From: DSNY01 sp016861185
GTDB taxonomy: Bacteria; Pseudomonadota; Gammaproteobacteria; Burkholderiales; Burkholderiaceae_F
Direction: 5' to 3'
DNA: 26,357 bases
Assembly (NCBI GenBank): GCA_030263275.1
Contig: SZOR01000057.1
Location: 1-26,357 of the forward strand
Below the pieces are notes generated by a model. It was not told where the DNA came from. It ran no database searches and saw only the letters and a list, made by a program, of their open reading frames with translations. Positions 1 through 8,002 of this stretch are shown one piece after another (the first letter of the stretch is position 1; every line of letters begins with the position of its first letter). The position numbers and the translations under genes are program-made.

Positions 1-342
1 ATCAATGCCGTCGCCGGCGTCGACACCGAGCTGGAGCCCTACGGGCTGCTGCTGCACCTGCTCGACATCGAGATGATGCTCGGCCGCAAGCGGCGCGGCG
101 CGCACAAGAACGCGCCGCGCAAGGTGGACTTGGACCTGCTGCTGGTCGGCGATCTGATCGTGCGCAGCACGCCGCTGACGCTGCCGCATCCGCGCCTGCA
201 CGAACGCGCGTTCGTGCTGCGGCCGCTGCTGGACATCGCGCCCGATGTCGTGCTGCCCGGGCTGGGACCGGCGGCGCGCTTCCTCGACGGAGTCGCCGAC
301 CAGCGCGTCGAGCCCTTCGAAGCCGCCGCGCCGCAACCCTGA
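1..342 (+). CDS. folK: HPPK, 2-amino-4-hydroxy-6-hydroxymethyldihydropteridine pyrophosphokinase (3' part)
   Basis: The frame is open from the first base, so the N-terminal part lies outside the window. HPPK transfers pyrophosphate from ATP to 6-hydroxymethyl-7,8-dihydropterin in cytoplasmic folate synthesis. The visible part has the family signature KNAPRKVDLDLL, which supplies the ATP/Mg-binding residues, and further on LPHPRLHERAFVL, typical of the C-terminal half of HPPK. The reading frame continues upstream as NAVAGVDTELEP, which matches the usual 'NAV..v.T.L.P' stretch of the family. The stop is TGA at 340-342, and the next gene starts 13 bp later on the same strand, which suggests an operon with the nucleoside kinase and pan genes. 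Family assignment is firm; only the start is missing. Confidence 0.93.
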   Translation: MNAVAGVDTELEPYGLLLHLLDIEMMLGRKRRGAHKNAPRKVDLDLLLVGDLIVRSTPLTLPHPRLHERAFVLRPLLDIAPDVVLPGLGPAARFLDGVADQRVEPFEAAAPQP

Positions 343-355
343 CCGGCGCCGACCG

Positions 356-696
356 ATGCCGGTACTCGCGCAGACCACGCTGCTGCTCGTCGCGTCGAAC
401 GTCTTCATGACCTTCGCGTGGTACGCGCATCTGCGCGACCTCAACGACAAGCCGTGGTGGATCGCCGCGCTGGTCAGTTGGGGCATCGCGCTGGCCGAGT
501 ATCTTCTGCAGGTGCCGGCCAACCGCATCGGCTATACCGCGTACTCGGTCGGCCAGCTCAAGATCCTGCAGGAAGTGATCACGCTGTCGGTGTTCGTCCC
601 GTTCGCCGTGCTGTACATGAAGGAGCCGCTGCGGCTCGACTACCTGTGGGCCGCGCTGTGCCTGTTGGGCGCCGTGTACTTCATCTTCCGTTCGAC

Positions 697-700
<4 letters not shown>
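356..700 (+). CDS. Small four-helix membrane protein, DMT-like (DUF486 type)
   Basis: This is a 114-residue, very hydrophobic protein with four predicted membrane helices, roughly residues 3-25, 36-58, 66-88 and 94-113. The sequence (SNVFMTFAWYAHL near the start, SVGQLKILQEVITL in the middle) resembles the DUF486 family of small inner-membrane proteins, which belong to the drug/metabolite transporter-like group; no transported substrate is established. The ATG at 356 was chosen because an upstream in-frame ATG (245) would add residues read from inside folK that look like out-of-frame coding sequence. Its stop overlaps the next start in ATGA (697-700), so translation is probably coupled to the kinase gene. 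Confidence 0.85.
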
Positions 701-1344
<644 letters not shown>

Positions 1345-1398
1345 TATCGTCGGGCCGCCCCCGCGCGAGCGCGCGGCGCGCCGCACACAGGTGATCCC

Positions 1399-2226
1399 AT
1401 GAGCGTGCACACCCCACCCCCGCCCGCCGAACGAAAACCGGTCACGCTGCCGCGCCTGCTGGAGATGCACGCGCAAGGCGAGCCGATCGCGATGCTGACC
1501 TGCTACGACGCGAGCTTCGCGGCACTGCTCGACGAATGCGGCGTCGACGTGCTGCTGGTCGGCGATTCACTCGGCATGGTGATCCAGGGCGAGCGCTCGA
1601 CGCTGCCGGTGACGATCGAGCACGTCGCGTATCACACGAAGTGCGTCGCGCAGACGGCGCGGCGCGCGTGGCTGATCGCGGACATGCCTTTCGGCAGCTA
1701 CCAGGCGTCGCCGCTCGCGGCGTACGACAACGCGGCGCGGCTGATGGCCGCCGGCGCGCAGATGGTCAAGCTCGAAGGCGGCGCGTGGCTGGCGCCGACC
1801 GTGCGGCGGATGACGACGCGCGGCATCCCGGTGTGCGCGCATCTGGGGTTGACGCCGCAGTCGATCCACGCGCTGGGCGGCTACCGCGTACAGGGCAGGA
1901 CCGACGAGGCCGCCGCGCAACTGAAGCGCGACGCGCTCGCGCTGCAGGAGGCCGGCGCGACGATGCTCGTGCTCGAACTGGTGCCGGCGGCCCTGGCGGC
2001 CGAGGTCACGCGGTCGCTTGCGATCCCGACGATCGGCATCGGCGCCGGCGTCGACTGCTCGGGCCAGGTGCTGGTGCTGCACGACATGCTGGACGTCTAT
2101 CCGGGTCGCCGGCCGCGCTTCGTGCGCAACTTCATGGACGGGGCACCCGGCATCCGCGCCGCCGTCGAAGCCTATGTCGCCGCGGTCAAGGCGCGCACCT
2201 TCCCCGGTCCCGAGCACAGCTATTGA
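1399..2226 (+). CDS. panB: 3-methyl-2-oxobutanoate hydroxymethyltransferase
   Basis: PanB adds a hydroxymethyl group from 5,10-methylene-THF to alpha-ketoisovalerate, giving ketopantoate, the first committed step of pantothenate synthesis in the cytoplasm. The 275-residue protein has the TIM-barrel landmarks: MLTCYDA at 32-38, VGDSLGMV at 54-61 with metal-binding Asp56, IADMPFGSY with Asp95, KLEGG with Glu126, the catalytic Glu in LELVP near residue 193, and IGIGAG near 211. These match the E. coli metal and catalytic positions in order. The start at 1399 follows a weak Shine-Dalgarno-like AGGTG. panC follows on the same strand after about 100 bp, the usual pairing. Confidence 0.97.
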   Translation: MSVHTPPPPAERKPVTLPRLLEMHAQGEPIAMLTCYDASFAALLDECGVDVLLVGDSLGMVIQGERSTLPVTIEHVAYHTKCVAQTARRAWLIADMPFGSYQASPLAAYDNAARLMAAGAQMVKLEGGAWLAPTVRRMTTRGIPVCAHLGLTPQSIHALGGYRVQGRTDEAAAQLKRDALALQEAGATMLVLELVPAALAAEVTRSLAIPTIGIGAGVDCSGQVLVLHDMLDVYPGRRPRFVRNFMDGAPGIRAAVEAYVAAVKARTFPGPEHSY

Positions 2227-2269
2227 GCCGCCGCCGGTCGCGCCATCCGCGATCGCCAATCCGACCCCG

Positions 2270-2275
2270 TACAAT
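2270..2275 (+). promoter_or_regulatory. Possible -10 element for panC
   Basis: TACAAT followed by CCGCCGCC lies about 50 bp before panC. The same '-10 plus CCGCC' pattern occurs before other genes here (5212, 7910, 26117). No convincing -35 is visible, so panC may simply be read through from panB. Confidence 0.35.
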
Positions 2276-2325
2276 CCGCCGCCATTTGCCTTTCGGCCGA
2301 CGGCCGGCGCCCGACGGAGCCCGCG

Positions 2326-3168
2326 ATGAAAGTCGTCCACACGATCCAGGAGCTGCGCGACCAGTTGCGCGGGCAATTGCGCATCGCGTTCGTGCCCACG
2401 ATGGGCAACCTACACGACGCGCATCTGGCGCTGATGGCGATGGCGCACCAGCACGGCGATCCGGTCGTCGCGTCGATCTTCGTCAACCGGCTGCAGTTCG
2501 GCCCGAACGAGGACTTCGACAAGTACCCGCGCACGCTGCAGGAGGACATCGACAAGCTGCAGCGGCAGAACAAGGTGTACGTGCTGTTCGCGCCGAACGA
2601 GTCCGAGATGTACCCGGAGCCGCAGGAGTTCCGCGTCTCGCCGCCGCACGACCTCGGCGACATCCTTGAAGGCGAGTTCCGCCCCGGCTTCTTCGTCGGT
2701 GTCACCACCGTGGTGCTCAAGCTCTTTTCGTGCGTGCAGCCGCGCGTGGCGGTGTTCGGCAAGAAGGACTACCAGCAGTTGATGATCGTGCGCAACATGT
2801 GCCGGCAGTTCGCGCTGCCGACCGAGATCATCCCGCACGAGACGGTGCGCGACACGGACGGCCTGGCGCTGTCGTCGCGCAACCGCTACCTGTCGGAGGT
2901 CGAGCGGCGCGAGGCCCCGCGCCTTTATCGCGTGTTGAACGAAGTGCGCGACCGCCTGCGCGCCGGCGAAGCCGACGCGGCGAAGCTCGAGCACGATGCG
3001 CAGCGCGAGCTGGCCGCCGCCGGCTGGAAGGTCGACTACGTGTCGGTGCGCCGCCAGCGCGATCTGAGGGTGCCGGCGCGCGAAGAAGTCGCCGGCGGCG
3101 AGCCGCTGGTCGTGCTGGCCGCGGCCAAGCTCGGCGCGACCCGGCTGATCGACAACCTCGAGATCTGA
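2326..3168 (+). CDS. panC: Pantothenate synthetase (pantoate-beta-alanine ligase)
   Basis: PanC joins pantoate and beta-alanine through a pantoyl-adenylate, using ATP, in the last step of pantothenate synthesis. The 280-residue protein has the nucleotidyltransferase entry motif FVPTMGNLHDAHLAL at residues 22-36, the FGKKDYQQL substrate loop, and the ALSSRNRYLS segment that corresponds to the KMSKS-like ATP loop. In the first motif the two histidines (30 and 33) are present, but the residue between them is Ala where Gly is common, a mild variation. The start ATG has a good GGAG site at 2316-2319. It follows panB directly, consistent with shared function. Confidence 0.97.
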   Translation: MKVVHTIQELRDQLRGQLRIAFVPTMGNLHDAHLALMAMAHQHGDPVVASIFVNRLQFGPNEDFDKYPRTLQEDIDKLQRQNKVYVLFAPNESEMYPEPQEFRVSPPHDLGDILEGEFRPGFFVGVTTVVLKLFSCVQPRVAVFGKKDYQQLMIVRNMCRQFALPTEIIPHETVRDTDGLALSSRNRYLSEVERREAPRLYRVLNEVRDRLRAGEADAAKLEHDAQRELAAAGWKVDYVSVRRQRDLRVPAREEVAGGEPLVVLAAAKLGATRLIDNLEI

Positions 3169-3276
3169 GCGCGTCGGGCCGTCGCGCCGCCGCGTCCGCC
3201 TGGTCCGTGTCTTCCTCCTTCGCCGCATCGGCCGCGTCCTGCGCGACGGACGCCGGCGCGGCCTGAACACACTGCC

Positions 3277-5181
3277 GTGAACAGTCCGGTCGCGACGACC
3301 AGCGACGACGAAGCCGAACGCCGCCCCGCGGCCGGGCTGCTGCTCGCCACGCTCGGCGTCGTCTACGGCGACATCGGCACCAGCCCGCTGTACGCCTTCC
3401 GCGAGAGCCTGACCGGCGCACACGGCGCCGGCGTCGACCCCGCCAGCATCTACGGCGTGTTGTCGATGATCTTCTGGGCCGTCACGCTGGTGGTCTCGAT
3501 CAAGTACGTGCTGCTGGTGCTCAGAGCGGACAATCAGGGTGAAGGCGGCATCCTTGCGCTGCTGGCGCTCGTGCTGCGGCAGATGCCGGCCGAAGGACGC
3601 TGGCGCGGCGCTGCGATCGGCTTCGGTCTGGCCGGCGCGGCGATGTTCTACGGCGACAGCGTGATCACGCCGGCGATTTCGGTGCTGTCCGCCGTCGAGG
3701 GCCTGGAGGTCGTCACGCCGGCCGCGAAGGACTACGTGCTGCCGGCGACGATCGCGATCCTGGTCGCGCTGTTCCTCGTCCAGCGGCGCGGAACGGCGCA
3801 GATCGGCGGATTGTTCGGGCCAATCATGCTGCTGTGGTTCGCGGTGCTCGCCGTGCTCGGCGCGCTGCAGATCGCGCGCCATCCGGACGTGCTGCGCGCG
3901 CTCGAACCCGCGCACGCGCTCGCGTTCGCGCTGCGCGATCCCGCGCTGACGCTGGTCGTGCTCGCCGCCGTTTTCCTCACCGTCACCGGCGGCGAGGCGC
4001 TGTACGCCGACATGGGCCACTTCGGCCGCCGGCCGATCCAGCGCGCGTGGTTCGCTCTGGTGATGCCGAGCCTGCTGCTGAACTACTTCGGCCAGGGTGC
4101 ACTGGTGCTCGCCGACGCCGAAGCCGCGCGCAACCCGTTCTTCCTGCTCGCGCCCGTCTGGCTGCAGCTTCCGCTCGTGCTGCTTGCGACCGCGGCGACG
4201 GTGATCGCGTCGCAAGCGGTGATCTCGGGCGCCTTCTCGCTGACGAGCCAGGCGATCAAGCTGGGGCTGGCGCCGCGCACGAGGATCGAGTTCACGTCCG
4301 CGACCGAGGCCGGGCAGATCTACGTGCCGGCCGTCAACTGGCTGCTGCTCGCGGCCGTGATCGCGCTGGTGCTCGCGTTCGGCAGCTCTTCGAACCTCGC
4401 CGCCGCGTACGGCGTCGCGGTCGTCTCCACGATGGTGGTCACGACGCTCGGCGTGGCCTTCGTGGCCGCGTGGGGCTGGGCCTGGCCGGCGCAGCGCGTG
4501 CTGCTGGTGTTCGCCCCGCTCGCGCTGCTCGACCTGCTGTTCCTCGCCGCCAACACGGCGAAGATCCCGCACGGCGGCTGGTTTCCGCTCGCATTCGCGG
4601 CGGCGATCTTCGCCGCGCTCGCGACCTGGCAGCGCGGCCGCGAACTCGTGCGCAGCGAACTGAAGCGCAGCGGCATCGCGCTCGAACCTTTCCTGAAGAG
4701 CCTGACGACCTATCCGCCGCAGCGGGTGGAGGGCACGGCCGTGTTCATGACGCCGGTGCTCGACCTGATCCCTGTTTCGCTGCTGCACAACCTCAAGCAC
4801 AACCGCGTCATGCACGAGCGGCTGATCTTCCTGACCGCGGTCGCGGAGAACGAGCCGCACGTGCCGCCGGAGAGCGCCGCCCGCATCCGCGATCTGGGCG
4901 ACGGCTGCTATCACGTCGCGCTGCACCGCGGTTTCCACGATTCGTACGACATCGTCGACATCGCGAAGCTGCTGTCGCGTCATTACGACTTCGAACTGAT
5001 CCCGGAGCAGACCTCGTTCTTCCTGTCGCGCGAAACGCTGATCCCCGACCGGCGCGGCGGCATGGCGCGCTGGCGCAAGCGGTTGTTCGCATGGATGAAC
5101 CGCAACGCGCAGCCGGCGTCGGACTTCTTCCGCCTGCCGCCCGGCCGCGTGATCGAGATCGGCACGCAGATCGTGATCTGA
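3277..5181 (+). CDS. kup: Low-affinity potassium transport protein Kup
   Basis: This is an inner-membrane K+ uptake protein (KUP/HAK/KT family, proton-coupled in E. coli). The 634-residue sequence aligns by eye with E. coli Kup over its length: VVYGDIGTSPLYAFRE near the N-terminus, MLRADN-like VLRADNQGEGGIL, FYGDSVITPAISVLSAVEGLE, GGEALYADMGHFG, LNYFGQGAL, NPFFLLAP, TVIASQAVISGAFSL, SSNLAAAYG, and a cytoplasmic C-terminal domain containing LLHNLKHN and ending IEIGTQIVI. About twelve membrane helices occupy residues 20-450. The GTG at 3277 is chosen because no in-frame ATG lies between it and the upstream stop; no Shine-Dalgarno is visible, so the exact start is less certain than the gene. Confidence 0.96.
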   Translation: MNSPVATTSDDEAERRPAAGLLLATLGVVYGDIGTSPLYAFRESLTGAHGAGVDPASIYGVLSMIFWAVTLVVSIKYVLLVLRADNQGEGGILALLALVLRQMPAEGRWRGAAIGFGLAGAAMFYGDSVITPAISVLSAVEGLEVVTPAAKDYVLPATIAILVALFLVQRRGTAQIGGLFGPIMLLWFAVLAVLGALQIARHPDVLRALEPAHALAFALRDPALTLVVLAAVFLTVTGGEALYADMGHFGRRPIQRAWFALVMPSLLLNYFGQGALVLADAEAARNPFFLLAPVWLQLPLVLLATAATVIASQAVISGAFSLTSQAIKLGLAPRTRIEFTSATEAGQIYVPAVNWLLLAAVIALVLAFGSSSNLAAAYGVAVVSTMVVTTLGVAFVAAWGWAWPAQRVLLVFAPLALLDLLFLAANTAKIPHGGWFPLAFAAAIFAALATWQRGRELVRSELKRSGIALEPFLKSLTTYPPQRVEGTAVFMTPVLDLIPVSLLHNLKHNRVMHERLIFLTAVAENEPHVPPESAARIRDLGDGCYHVALHRGFHDSYDIVDIAKLLSRHYDFELIPEQTSFFLSRETLIPDRRGGMARWRKRLFAWMNRNAQPASDFFRLPPGRVIEIGTQIVI

Positions 5182-5188
5182 TGCGGGT

Positions 5189-5217
5189 TTGGCCGGCGCA
5201 GCGCTTTCGCGGATAAT
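5189..5217 (+). promoter_or_regulatory. Probable promoter of the tRNA-Leu region
   Basis: A -10 hexamer GATAAT (5212-5217) is followed by CCGCCGCCC, with a weak -35 candidate TTGGCC (5189-5194) at 17-bp spacing. Predicted transcription would begin around 5224, a few bases before the broken tRNA-Leu copy at 5229 and about 150 bp before the intact tRNA, so both would be on one transcript. Confidence 0.5.
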
Positions 5218-5228
5218 CCGCCGCCCGA

Positions 5229-5357
5229 GCCGGGATGGCGGAACTGGTAGACGCACGGGACTCACAGTGTCCCGGCTCGGCCGGGACACTGCGGCGAAGG
5301 CTAACTTGCACGGCAAGTTAAGCTCGCGCAAGCGAGCGGCCGGAGCCAAAATCCCGC
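5229..5357 (+). pseudogene. Truncated tRNA-Leu copy interrupted in the anticodon loop
   Basis: Bases 5229-5264 are identical to the first 36 bases of the intact tRNA-Leu at 5375: acceptor strand, D arm, and anticodon stem to the loop bases CTCA. An insert of about 82 bases follows (5265-5346), after which CAAAATCCCGC (5347-5357) again matches the intact gene across the anticodon loop and 3' anticodon stem (5409-5419). The variable arm, T arm and 3' acceptor are absent. The layout is that of a tRNA-Leu copy with an insertion in its anticodon loop that also lost its 3' half. It cannot fold into a tRNA by itself. Confidence 0.8.
5265..5337 (+). repeat. Three consecutive hairpins in the insert between the tRNA-Leu copies
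   Basis: Hairpin 1 is a perfect 12-bp stem, 5265-5276 with 5280-5291, loop TCG. Hairpin 2 is an 8-bp stem, TAACTTGC (5302-5309) with GCAAGTTA (5313-5320), loop ACG. Hairpin 3 is a 6-bp stem, GCTCGC with GCGAGC (5322-5337), closed by a GCAA tetraloop. Hairpin 1 competes with an alternative pairing of CGGGAC (5256-5261, tRNA part) with GTCCCG (5269-5274). Confidence 0.85.
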
Positions 5358-5374
5358 CCCGCTCTTTGAACACA

Positions 5375-5461
5375 GCCGGGATGGCGGAACTGGTAGACGC
5401 ACGGGACTCAAAATCCCGCGGTAGCGATACCGTGCGAGTTCGATTCTCGCTCCCGGCACCA
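5375..5461 (+). tRNA. tRNA-Leu (anticodon CAA)
   Basis: This is a complete 87-base class II tRNA. The acceptor GCCGGGA (5375-5381) pairs with TCCCGGC (5451-5457), discriminator A at 5458, and CCA is encoded at 5459-5461. The anticodon stem CGGGA/TCCCG (5402-5406/5414-5418) encloses the loop CTCAAAA, placing anticodon CAA at 5409-5411. The long variable arm characteristic of leucine tRNA follows (GGTAGCGATACC, from 5420), then a T arm with loop GTTCGATTC. It reads UUG codons. Its first 36 bases are repeated exactly at 5229. queA lies downstream, a common beta-proteobacterial neighbour. Confidence 0.97.
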
Positions 5462-5532
5462 ACTCGTTCGCACCGCCGAGGCCGATCGCGGCACCTCGAC
5501 GGTGAAACAGCCCTTCCCTGGCCGGTCAAGCC

Positions 5533-6579
5533 ATGGATCGCGAACTCACCGTCGCCGATTTCGACTACGAACTGCCGAGCGATCTGATCGCGCAGCATCC
5601 GCTGCCCGACCGCGCGGCGAGCCGGCTGCTGCACGTCGAGCGCGATCGGCTGACGGACCTGGCTTTCACGGATCTCGAACGGCTGGTCGCGCCGGGCGAG
5701 CTGCTGGTCTTCAACGACACCAAGGTCATCAAGGCACGGCTGCTCGGACGGAAGCCCACCGGCGGCAAGGTCGAGGTGCTGGTCGAGCGCATCGTCGAGC
5801 CGCGCCGCGCGCTCGCGCTCGTGCGCACGAGCCATACGCCGAAGCCGGGACAGGCCTTCGTGTTCGGCGATCGCGATCCGGTCACGGCGACCGTGCTCGG
5901 GCGCGAGCAGGATTTCTTCGTGCTCGCCTTCGACGGCGAGGTTTTCGCCGCGCTCGAGCGCCATGGTCACGTGCCGCTGCCGCCCTACATCGCGCATCCC
6001 GACGATGCGCAAGACGCGGCGCGCTATCAGACCGTGTACGCGGCGCGGCCGGGTGCGGTCGCCGCGCCGACGGCCGGGTTGCACTTCACGCAGCCGCTGC
6101 TCGAACGGCTGCGCGCGCGCGGGGTCGAGTTCGCGCACGTGACGCTGCACGTCGGCGCCGGCACCTTCCAGCCGGTCCGCGTCGAACGCATCCGCGATCA
6201 CGTGATGCACAGCGAGTGGTACGAGATCGCGCCGACCGCGGCCGATGCGATCAATCGCGCGCTCGCCGAAGGCCGGCGCGTCACCGCGGTCGGCACGACG
6301 AGCCTGCGCGCGCTCGAATCGGCGGCAATCGACGCGCCGGACGGTGTCCGCGTGCAGTCGGGCGCGCGCGAAACGCAACTGTTCGTCGTTCCGGGTTTCC
6401 GGTTCCGCGTCGTCGACCGGCTGATCACGAACTTCCACCTGCCGCGCTCGACGCTGCTGATGCTGGTATCGGCGTTCGCGGGCATCGAGCGGATCCGCAG
6501 CGCGTACGCGCACGCGATCGCGCAGCGGTATCGGTTCTTCAGCTACGGGGATGCGATGCTGTTGGAGCGGGGTTCGTAG
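5533..6579 (+). CDS. queA: S-adenosylmethionine:tRNA ribosyltransferase-isomerase
   Basis: QueA transfers and isomerises the ribose of SAM onto preQ1 at position 34 of GUN-anticodon tRNAs, forming epoxyqueuosine. The 348-residue protein is full length. Motifs in order: FDYELPSDLIAQHPLPDRAAS at the N-terminus, LLVFNDTKVIKARL near 57-70, PTAGLHFT, HVTLHVGAGTFQPVRVE, TSLRALES, and TNFHLPRSTLLMLVSAFAG near the C-terminus, all typical of QueA. The start at 5533 gives the canonical N-terminus. tgt, the previous enzyme in the pathway, follows on the same strand, so the two queuosine genes sit together, separated by a repeat-rich spacer. Confidence 0.97.
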   Translation: MDRELTVADFDYELPSDLIAQHPLPDRAASRLLHVERDRLTDLAFTDLERLVAPGELLVFNDTKVIKARLLGRKPTGGKVEVLVERIVEPRRALALVRTSHTPKPGQAFVFGDRDPVTATVLGREQDFFVLAFDGEVFAALERHGHVPLPPYIAHPDDAQDAARYQTVYAARPGAVAAPTAGLHFTQPLLERLRARGVEFAHVTLHVGAGTFQPVRVERIRDHVMHSEWYEIAPTAADAINRALAEGRRVTAVGTTSLRALESAAIDAPDGVRVQSGARETQLFVVPGFRFRVVDRLITNFHLPRSTLLMLVSAFAGIERIRSAYAHAIAQRYRFFSYGDAMLLERGS

Positions 6580-6594
6580 ATGGGAGGTCGGAGG

Positions 6595-6716
6595 AATCCC
6601 CCCTGCCCCCCTTTACGAAAGGGGGGTCACTGCCCCGCCCCCTTTGGAAAAGGGGGCGCACGCGTAGCGTGCGGGGGATTTGAAATGGGGGCGCACGCGC
6701 AGCGTGCGGGGGATTT
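6595..6716. repeat. Intergenic repeat element between queA and tgt: two G/C-run hairpins and two 30-bp direct repeats
   Basis: Hairpin 1 pairs CCCCCCTTT (6606-6614) with AAAGGGGGG (6618-6626), loop ACG. Hairpin 2 is a 10-bp stem, CGCCCCCTTT (6636-6645) with AAAGGGGGCG (6649-6658), loop GGA. Two direct repeats of 30 bp follow (6652-6681 and 6687-6716), differing at one base; each contains a CGCACGC/GCGTGCG hairpin and ends GGGGGATTT. AATCCCCC at 6595-6602 mirrors the GGGGGATT ends, giving inverted termini. This looks like a dispersed, non-autonomous intergenic repeat; no coding function is supported. Confidence 0.75.
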
Positions 6717-6746
6717 CGGCCGCGCTAATAACAACGAGATGACACG

Positions 6747-7895
6747 ATGGCACTGAACTTCGAACTGCTCGCCACCGACGGCGCCGCGCGGCGCGGGCGA
6801 ATCACGCTCGCACACGGAACGGTCGAAACGCCCGTGTTCATGCCGGTCGGCACCTACGGCACGGTGAAGGCGATGACGCCGCGCGAGCTCGATGAGCTGG
6901 GCGCGCAGATCGTGCTCGGCAACACCTTCCACCTGTGGCTGCGGCCGGGGCTGGAGGTGATCGCCGCGCACGAAGGACTGCACCGCTTCATGGGCTGGGA
7001 GCGGCCGATCCTGACCGACTCGGGCGGCTTCCAGGTGTTTTCGCTCGGAAAACTTCGCAAGGTGCGCGAAGAGGGCGTGCAGTTCGCCTCGCCCGTGAAC
7101 GGCGACCGGCTGTTCCTGACGCCCGAGGAATCGATGCGCATTCAGATCGCGCTCGATTCCGACGTCGTGATGGTGTTCGACGAGTGCACGCCGTACGAAA
7201 TCGACGGCAGGCCGGCGACGTTCGATCACGCGGCCGAGTCGATGCGGCTTTCGCTGCGCTGGGCCAGGCGCTCGCGCGCCGAGTTCGACCGGCTCACCGC
7301 CGATCGCCCGCGCCGTAACGCGCTGTTCGGCATCGTCCAGGGCGGCATGTACGAACCGCTGCGCGACGAATCGGCGGCCGGGCTCGCCGCGATCGGCTTC
7401 GACGGCTACGCGATCGGCGGGCTATCGGTCGGCGAGCCGAAGGAGGAGATGCTGCGCACGCTCGCGCACGTCGCGCCCAGGCTGCCCGCCGACAAGCCGC
7501 GCTATCTGATGGGCGTGGGCACGCCGGAGGATCTGCTCGAGGGTGTCGCGCGCGGCATCGACATGTTCGACTGCGTGCTGCCGACCCGCAACGCGCGCAA
7601 CGGGTGGCTGTTCACGCGCAGCGGCGACCTCAAGATTCGCAACAGCCGGTACGGCCGCGACACGCGCCCGCTCGATGCCGACTGCGGCTGCTATACCTGC
7701 ATGCACTTCACGCGCGCCTACCTGCACCATCTTCAGCGCGTCAACGAGATCCTCGGCGCCCGACTGAACACGATTCACAACCTGCACTTCTATCTCGACC
7801 TGATGCGGCAGGTACGCATCGCGATCGAGGAGCGGCGCTTCGACGATTTCGCGCGGCGCCTCGCCGAATCGCGTGCGCGCGGCATCGGCGACTGA
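6747..7895 (+). CDS. tgt: Queuine/preQ1 tRNA-guanine transglycosylase
   Basis: Tgt exchanges guanine-34 of GUN tRNAs for preQ1, the step before QueA. The 382-residue protein is full length. The general acid/base Asp91 lies in ILTDSGGFQVFSLG, the substrate loop is GIVQGG (195-200), the second aspartate, the nucleophile, is Asp275 in MFDCVLPTRNARNG, and the zinc site is Cys313, Cys315, Cys318 with His344 (DCGCYTC...IHN). These match the Zymomonas enzyme's order and spacing. The start ATG is 10 bases after GAGATGA-type purine-rich sequence. The gene is followed by yajC-secD-secF, a widely conserved arrangement. Confidence 0.97.
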   Translation: MALNFELLATDGAARRGRITLAHGTVETPVFMPVGTYGTVKAMTPRELDELGAQIVLGNTFHLWLRPGLEVIAAHEGLHRFMGWERPILTDSGGFQVFSLGKLRKVREEGVQFASPVNGDRLFLTPEESMRIQIALDSDVVMVFDECTPYEIDGRPATFDHAAESMRLSLRWARRSRAEFDRLTADRPRRNALFGIVQGGMYEPLRDESAAGLAAIGFDGYAIGGLSVGEPKEEMLRTLAHVAPRLPADKPRYLMGVGTPEDLLEGVARGIDMFDCVLPTRNARNGWLFTRSGDLKIRNSRYGRDTRPLDADCGCYTCMHFTRAYLHHLQRVNEILGARLNTIHNLHFYLDLMRQVRIAIEERRFDDFARRLAESRARGIGD

Positions 7896-7909
7896 GCGGG
7901 GGCGCTGGC

Positions 7910-7915
7910 TATAAT
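7910..7915 (+). promoter_or_regulatory. -10 element upstream of yajC
   Basis: A perfect TATAAT directly followed by CCGCCGC lies 18 bp after the tgt stop and about 90 bp before yajC. A clear -35 is not visible. It suggests that yajC-secD-secF has its own promoter besides read-through from tgt. Confidence 0.5.
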
Positions 7916-8002
7916 CCGCCGCTTTCCGAAGCCGCACCCGCGCGCGGGAGGCGGCGCTCAGACCACACGACCGGCCGCGCGTGCGCGGCCCTGGAGTCAC
8001 GC

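Noticed and set aside
5265..5374. A complete, working group I intron in tRNA-Leu
   Set aside because: The R and S core elements are missing and the 3' exon is not at the end of the insert; only a remnant is arguable.
2410..6513. A 1367-codon open frame on the minus strand
   Set aside because: It crosses panC, kup, the tRNA and queA in antisense. Its composition (Arg, Ala, Glu, His rich, no domain) is the usual shadow of GC-rich coding DNA.
6717..6746. A preQ1 riboswitch before tgt
   Set aside because: The short spacer after the repeat element shows no aptamer-like pseudoknot, and tgt/queA are not normally controlled this way in this group.
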